From the NCBI GenBank assembly GCA_944393385.1, contig CALYAA010000016.1, forward strand, positions 1-44,892: 44,892 nucleotides of DNA. Reading direction: 5' to 3'. The notes beneath the pieces are model-generated. The model was not told where the DNA came from and ran no database searches. It worked only from the letters and a program-made list of their open reading frames with translations. Source of the stretch: an uncultured Clostridia bacterium. GTDB taxonomy: Bacteria > Bacillota > Clostridia > TANB77 > CAG-508. The position numbers were made by a program, and so were the translations under genes. Of the stretch, positions 42,476 through 44,892 are shown one piece after another (within the stretch, counting starts at the first letter, position 1; each line of letters begins with the position of its first letter).

Positions 42476-43339
42476 TTAATTCTCCCATCTGCCATAAATT
42501 CCACAAGGTAATACTAGTGAAGAGTTTTCCATTGGTAAACCAATTTCTCCTGATGTTGTTTTTCCTTTGAATTTTTTATTTATAGTTAAATTTAAAATAT
42601 TTTCTAATACTTTGCTTGATATTCCTGTTGTATATGAATTTATTAAGAAGAATAATGGATTGTCTGATAATACATTTGAACATAGTTCTACTAAATCATA
42701 TATATTGTTTTCAAATTGCCAAACTTCTCCATTCGCTCCTCTTCCATATGATGGTGGATCCATTATTATTGCATCATATTTATTTTTTCTTCTTATTTCT
42801 CTATTTACAAATTTTACAACATCGTCAACAATATATCGAACTTTTTTTTCAGCTAGCCCTGATGATGCTATATTCTCTTTTGCCCAAGTTACCATTCCTT
42901 TAGAACTATCAACATGGCAAACAGAAGCACCAGCTGAAGCACATGCAACTGTTGCTCCTCCTGTATATGCAAATAAATTTAATACTTTTATTTCTCTATT
43001 TGAGTTTTTTATTTTATTAATCATCCAATCCCAATTAACTGCTTGTTCTGGAAATAATCCTGTGTGCTTAAAATTCATTGGCTTTATATTAAATGTGAGT
43101 TCTTTGTATTTTATTTGCCATTGTTCTGGTAATTTTTTATGATATTCCCAAGAGCCTCCACCAGTTTTACTTCTATGATATGTTGCATTTGCTTCTTTCC
43201 ATTTGTTTGGAAAGCTTTTTTCTTTCCAAATAATTTGTGGATCTGGTCTAGATAAAATTATATTTCCCCATTTTTCTAATTTTTGCCCATCTGCCATATC
43301 TAATATTTTATAATCTTTCCAATCATTTGCTATATTCAT
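42476..43339 (-). CDS. class I SAM-dependent methyltransferase, RlmI/RlmK-like
   Basis: 287 residues. The SAM-binding motif is VLNLFAYTGGATVACASAGA (near residue 120), HVDSSKGMVTWAKENI is motif II, and DAIIMDPPSYGRGANGEVW holds the DPPSYGRG motif IV of m5C/m2G 23S rRNA methyltransferases such as RlmI and RlmK. The N-terminal region (ADGQKLEKWGNIILSRPDPQIIW) is typical of this branch and there is no PUA domain. Predicted to methylate 23S rRNA. The neighbouring pseudouridine synthase, two bases downstream, supports an rRNA role. Confidence 0.9.
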   Translation of the reverse strand: MNIANDWKDYKILDMADGQKLEKWGNIILSRPDPQIIWKEKSFPNKWKEANATYHRSKTGGGSWEYHKKLPEQWQIKYKELTFNIKPMNFKHTGLFPEQAVNWDWMINKIKNSNREIKVLNLFAYTGGATVACASAGASVCHVDSSKGMVTWAKENIASSGLAEKKVRYIVDDVVKFVNREIRRKNKYDAIIMDPPSYGRGANGEVWQFENNIYDLVELCSNVLSDNPLFFLINSYTTGISSKVLENILNLTINKKFKGKTTSGEIGLPMENSSLVLPCGIYGRWEN

Positions 43340-43381
43340 TATAATTTTTTCCTTCTCTTTTTAATTATCGTTAAAATTATA

Positions 43382-44245
43382 CTATATTTTTCCTGTTTTT
43401 TCAAGATTTTTAAGTTGTTTCTTTGCTTGTTTATATCCTTTTTCATATAAATTATTTATTTGACTATTATCTAATAAAGAAATTTTCTTTAAATTTATTA
43501 AAATTAAATTGTCAATTCCGTCTCTTTCATATGCCGAAAGTTCTCTTCCTTGTAATTCCATTGCTCTTGTTGCCACATCTATTAAATTTTGACAGCATTG
43601 TTTTTCTTTATATATTGTATCAAATGCAATTCCATATATTTCATCTGCTCCAATTTCTCTTAATGATTTCCATGGAAGATTTTCACGTATTCCTCCATCA
43701 ACTAATTGTACTCCATTGTATTTGCATGGTGAAAAAACAACAGGAAAGCTACAACTAGCTCTTACTGCTGTTCCAATTGGTATATCTGTTATGATTTTTG
43801 TGTTGTCTAATAAATTACCTCTTGTTTGTAATGATGAGGCTATATATACAGTTCCTTTTTGTACATCTACCATTGAAATTAATAGTGGCATTTTTATTTG
43901 GTTTATATTTGTTATATTACTTTCTTTACAGATATTTTCAATAATTTTTTCAATTACTTTTCCTGTATTTAAACCATCAATAACAATTTCTCTTTCAAAT
44001 ATCAATCCTAGAATTAATTTTAGAATTTGTTTCCATTCAGCATATTTTATTTTTTTGCTATATTTTTGAAACATTTTCCACATTTCGTCACTTGTATATC
44101 CTAAAGCATACATTGTTGCTACAATACTTCCAGATGATGCTCCTGATACACAGTCAAATTTTATTTTTTCTTCTTCAAATGCTTTTAATGCTCCTATATG
44201 AGCTGCTGCTTTTACTCCTCCTCCAGCTAAACATAATCCTTTCAT
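43382..44245 (-). CDS. patatin-like phospholipase
   Basis: 287 residues. GLCLAGGGVKAAAHIGAL gives the oxyanion loop (GGGxxx), CVSGASSGSIVATMYALG the nucleophile elbow G-A-S-S-G, and LVDGGIRENLPWKSL the catalytic aspartate (DGG). It is the short bacterial form related to RssA/YlbK, without a membrane domain. It hydrolyses acyl esters of phospholipids. GGAGG precedes the ATG. It forms a separate transcription unit 42 bases before the methyltransferase gene. Confidence 0.93.
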   Translation of the reverse strand: MKGLCLAGGGVKAAAHIGALKAFEEEKIKFDCVSGASSGSIVATMYALGYTSDEMWKMFQKYSKKIKYAEWKQILKLILGLIFEREIVIDGLNTGKVIEKIIENICKESNITNINQIKMPLLISMVDVQKGTVYIASSLQTRGNLLDNTKIITDIPIGTAVRASCSFPVVFSPCKYNGVQLVDGGIRENLPWKSLREIGADEIYGIAFDTIYKEKQCCQNLIDVATRAMELQGRELSAYERDGIDNLILINLKKISLLDNSQINNLYEKGYKQAKKQLKNLEKTGKI

Positions 44246-44309
44246 AATTTTGTTCCTCCATATATTATTATATGTTTAAATTATAAAAGTGTTTTATTAT
44301 TAGATAAAA

Positions 44310-44332
44310 AGCCCCTAGCTAAGCTAGGGGCT
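44310..44332 (-). terminator. terminator of the small gene at 44350-44535
   Basis: AGCCCCTAG, five-base loop, CTAGGGGCT: nine pairs, GC-rich. On the minus strand the stem is followed by TTTTATCT. It lies 17 bases after the small gene's stop. Confidence 0.85.
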
Positions 44333-44349
44333 CCCAATTAGAAATGGTT

Positions 44350-44535
44350 TTACATATAACTATGATATTCACCATCTTCATCAATGAAACCATCAGAATC
44401 CCACGGTCTGCTCTTACAGCGTACCTCACCATAGTCAGACACAATGTACCCATGGTCTTCATACCATCTCTTTGTTTTTTCAAATTGGTTCCTTCTGTTT
44501 GCAGAATCATTATAATCGTCATAATCACGATACAT
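44350..44535 (-). CDS. small acidic/aromatic protein of unknown function
   Basis: 61 residues from the ATG at 44535, eight bases after AAAGGAG; ATG at 44541 is possible. The protein is rich in Tyr, Asp, Arg and Trp (YRDYDDYNDSANRR; RWYEDHGYIVSDYGEV; PWDSDGFIDEDGEYHSYM) with one cysteine and no membrane segment. The family is unknown. Base composition is richer in G+C than its neighbours. It has its own strong promoter, an operator-like dyad and a strong terminator, so it is a self-contained and probably acquired unit. Confidence 0.65.
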   Translation of the reverse strand: MYRDYDDYNDSANRRNQFEKTKRWYEDHGYIVSDYGEVRCKSRPWDSDGFIDEDGEYHSYM

Positions 44536-44581
44536 AAACATTTCTCCTTTCAAGTATTTACTTGTGTGAAGATAACTTATA

Positions 44582-44602
44582 CATAATGTCTTTTACATTA
44601 TG
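44582..44602. promoter_or_regulatory. perfect dyad, probable operator of the small gene
   Basis: CATAATGT-N5-ACATTATG, eight perfect pairs, lying directly downstream of the -10 box of the small gene. It could bind a repressor or form a leader hairpin. Confidence 0.55.
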
Positions 44603-44609
44603 CTTTTTT

Positions 44610-44638
44610 ACTATATCATGCTTGGTTCCCTGTGTCAA
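44610..44638 (-). promoter_or_regulatory. strong promoter of the small gene
   Basis: Minus strand: TTGACA (44638-44633), 17 bases, TATAGT (44615-44610). Perfect -35, near-perfect -10 and ideal spacing. Confidence 0.75.
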
Positions 44639-44747
44639 GTAATTCTATGTATTAAAATTTTTTACATTCTTATACTTAATTTTACAAGCTCAAAAATCAT
44701 AAAAAAATTAACGGGAGTTTGACACTTTTGAAAGTTTAAAATTGATG
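44639..44747. other. non-coding stretch, possible left end of an insertion sequence
   Basis: No gene. ACGGGAGTTTGACACTTTTG begins at about 44711 and could be the terminal end of the element whose transposase starts at 44854, but the other end is outside the window. Confidence 0.25.
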
Positions 44748-44774
44748 TAAGCATTAAAAATGCTTAATTTTTTT
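44748..44774 (+). terminator. terminator-like hairpin upstream of the partial gene
   Basis: TAAGCATT-AAA-AATGCTTA followed by seven T after one A. Insertion sequences often carry such a hairpin to block read-through into the transposase. Confidence 0.55.
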
Positions 44775-44795
44775 GTCAAATTTTTCTTTTTTCTC

Positions 44796-44824
44796 TTGCG
44801 TGATTTGTCGTGATATGGTATAAT
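44796..44824 (+). promoter_or_regulatory. promoter of the partial gene at the right edge
   Basis: TTGCGT (44796-44801), 17 bases, TATAAT (44819-44824), 30 bases before the ATG at 44854. Confidence 0.6.
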
Positions 44825-44853
44825 CATAAAAACTAATGAAAGGCTTGGTGTAC

Positions 44854-44892
44854 ATGAGATTAAAAGTTAATAAATCTAAAAATTCAATTAAT
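44854..44892 (+). CDS. start of a probable IS transposase (partial)
   Basis: Only 13 codons are inside the window: MRLKVNKSKNSIN. The MRLKxxKSKN opening resembles clostridial IS1634/IS4-like DDE transposases. GAAAGG lies ten bases before the ATG and a good promoter upstream. With so few residues the family is a suggestion. Note that the window then starts at a multi-copy tRNA sequence and ends in a likely multi-copy IS, as expected for an assembly contig. Confidence 0.4.
   Translation, partial: MRLKVNKSKNSIN

Noticed and set aside
42567..43142. 191-codon plus-strand frame inside the methyltransferase gene
   Set aside because: It is antisense to clear SAM-binding motifs and has no ribosome binding site.

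Overview
The window is very AT-rich (clearly under one third G+C over most of its length), with strong GGAGG-type ribosome binding sites, a sortase, an ECF sigma factor and many small GNAT, Nudix and VOC enzymes. This suggests a low-GC Gram-positive, most likely a gut-type member of the Clostridia. That is an inference from composition and gene content, not a species call. Nearly all genes in 1-13,600 and 19,200-44,500 lie on the minus strand; a block of small metabolic genes at 14,500-19,040 runs on the plus strand.

Region 1 (1-13,170) is an accessory defence island. It begins at a 45-base 3' fragment of an initiator tRNA gene, the usual scar of integration into a tRNA. Read on the minus strand, the island encodes a Z1-domain superfamily II ATPase, a paraMORC-type GHKL ATPase, two proteins I cannot place or place only weakly, a PD-(D/E)XK nuclease (DUF4420-like), a 5-cytosine DNA methyltransferase, a HelD-like superfamily I helicase, a decayed gene and an HNH nuclease. 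The combination of Z1, GHKL ATPase, PD-(D/E)XK nuclease and C5 methyltransferase matches the MORC-related restriction-modification systems known from comparative genomics. New here, as far as I can tell, is a shared leader in front of both the Z1 gene and the HelD-like gene: a Shine-Dalgarno sequence, one base, a hairpin of about 14 pairs, exactly nine bases, then the ATG. It would make the two ATPases translationally co-regulated.

Region 2 (13,580-22,440) holds housekeeping and small accessory genes: an ASCH protein, a deoxyinosine-type DNA glycosylase enclosed by a 20-base inverted repeat and twin hairpins, a run of 2H phosphoesterase, P-loop kinase, pyrophosphatase-VOC fusion and two GNAT enzymes, then Nudix, Maf, a TSCPD protein, threonylcarbamoyl-AMP synthase and a GNAT/P-loop kinase fusion.

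Region 3 (22,440-33,900) has an ECF sigma factor overlapping a giant membrane-anchored anti-sigma/alpha-2-macroglobulin-like protein without a visible thioester. Upstream of it lies a two-gene unit encoding an 1,833-residue DEAD/DEAH helicase, with a possible ADP-ribosyltransferase-like N terminus and a long array of degenerate aromatic/Asp/Gly repeats, plus a coiled-coil partner.

Region 4 (34,000-44,892) starts with a strikingly GC-rich MYG1-family gene that has its own promoter, paired dyads and terminator, a recent import. It continues with a UvrD-type helicase carrying an inserted nuclease-like domain, a Nudix-HIT fusion, sortase, HIT protein, a short alanyl-tRNA synthetase without the C-Ala domain, RluA-type pseudouridine synthase, an rRNA-type methyltransferase, a patatin phospholipase, a small orphan protein with a strong promoter and operator, and the first codons of a probable transposase at the right edge.
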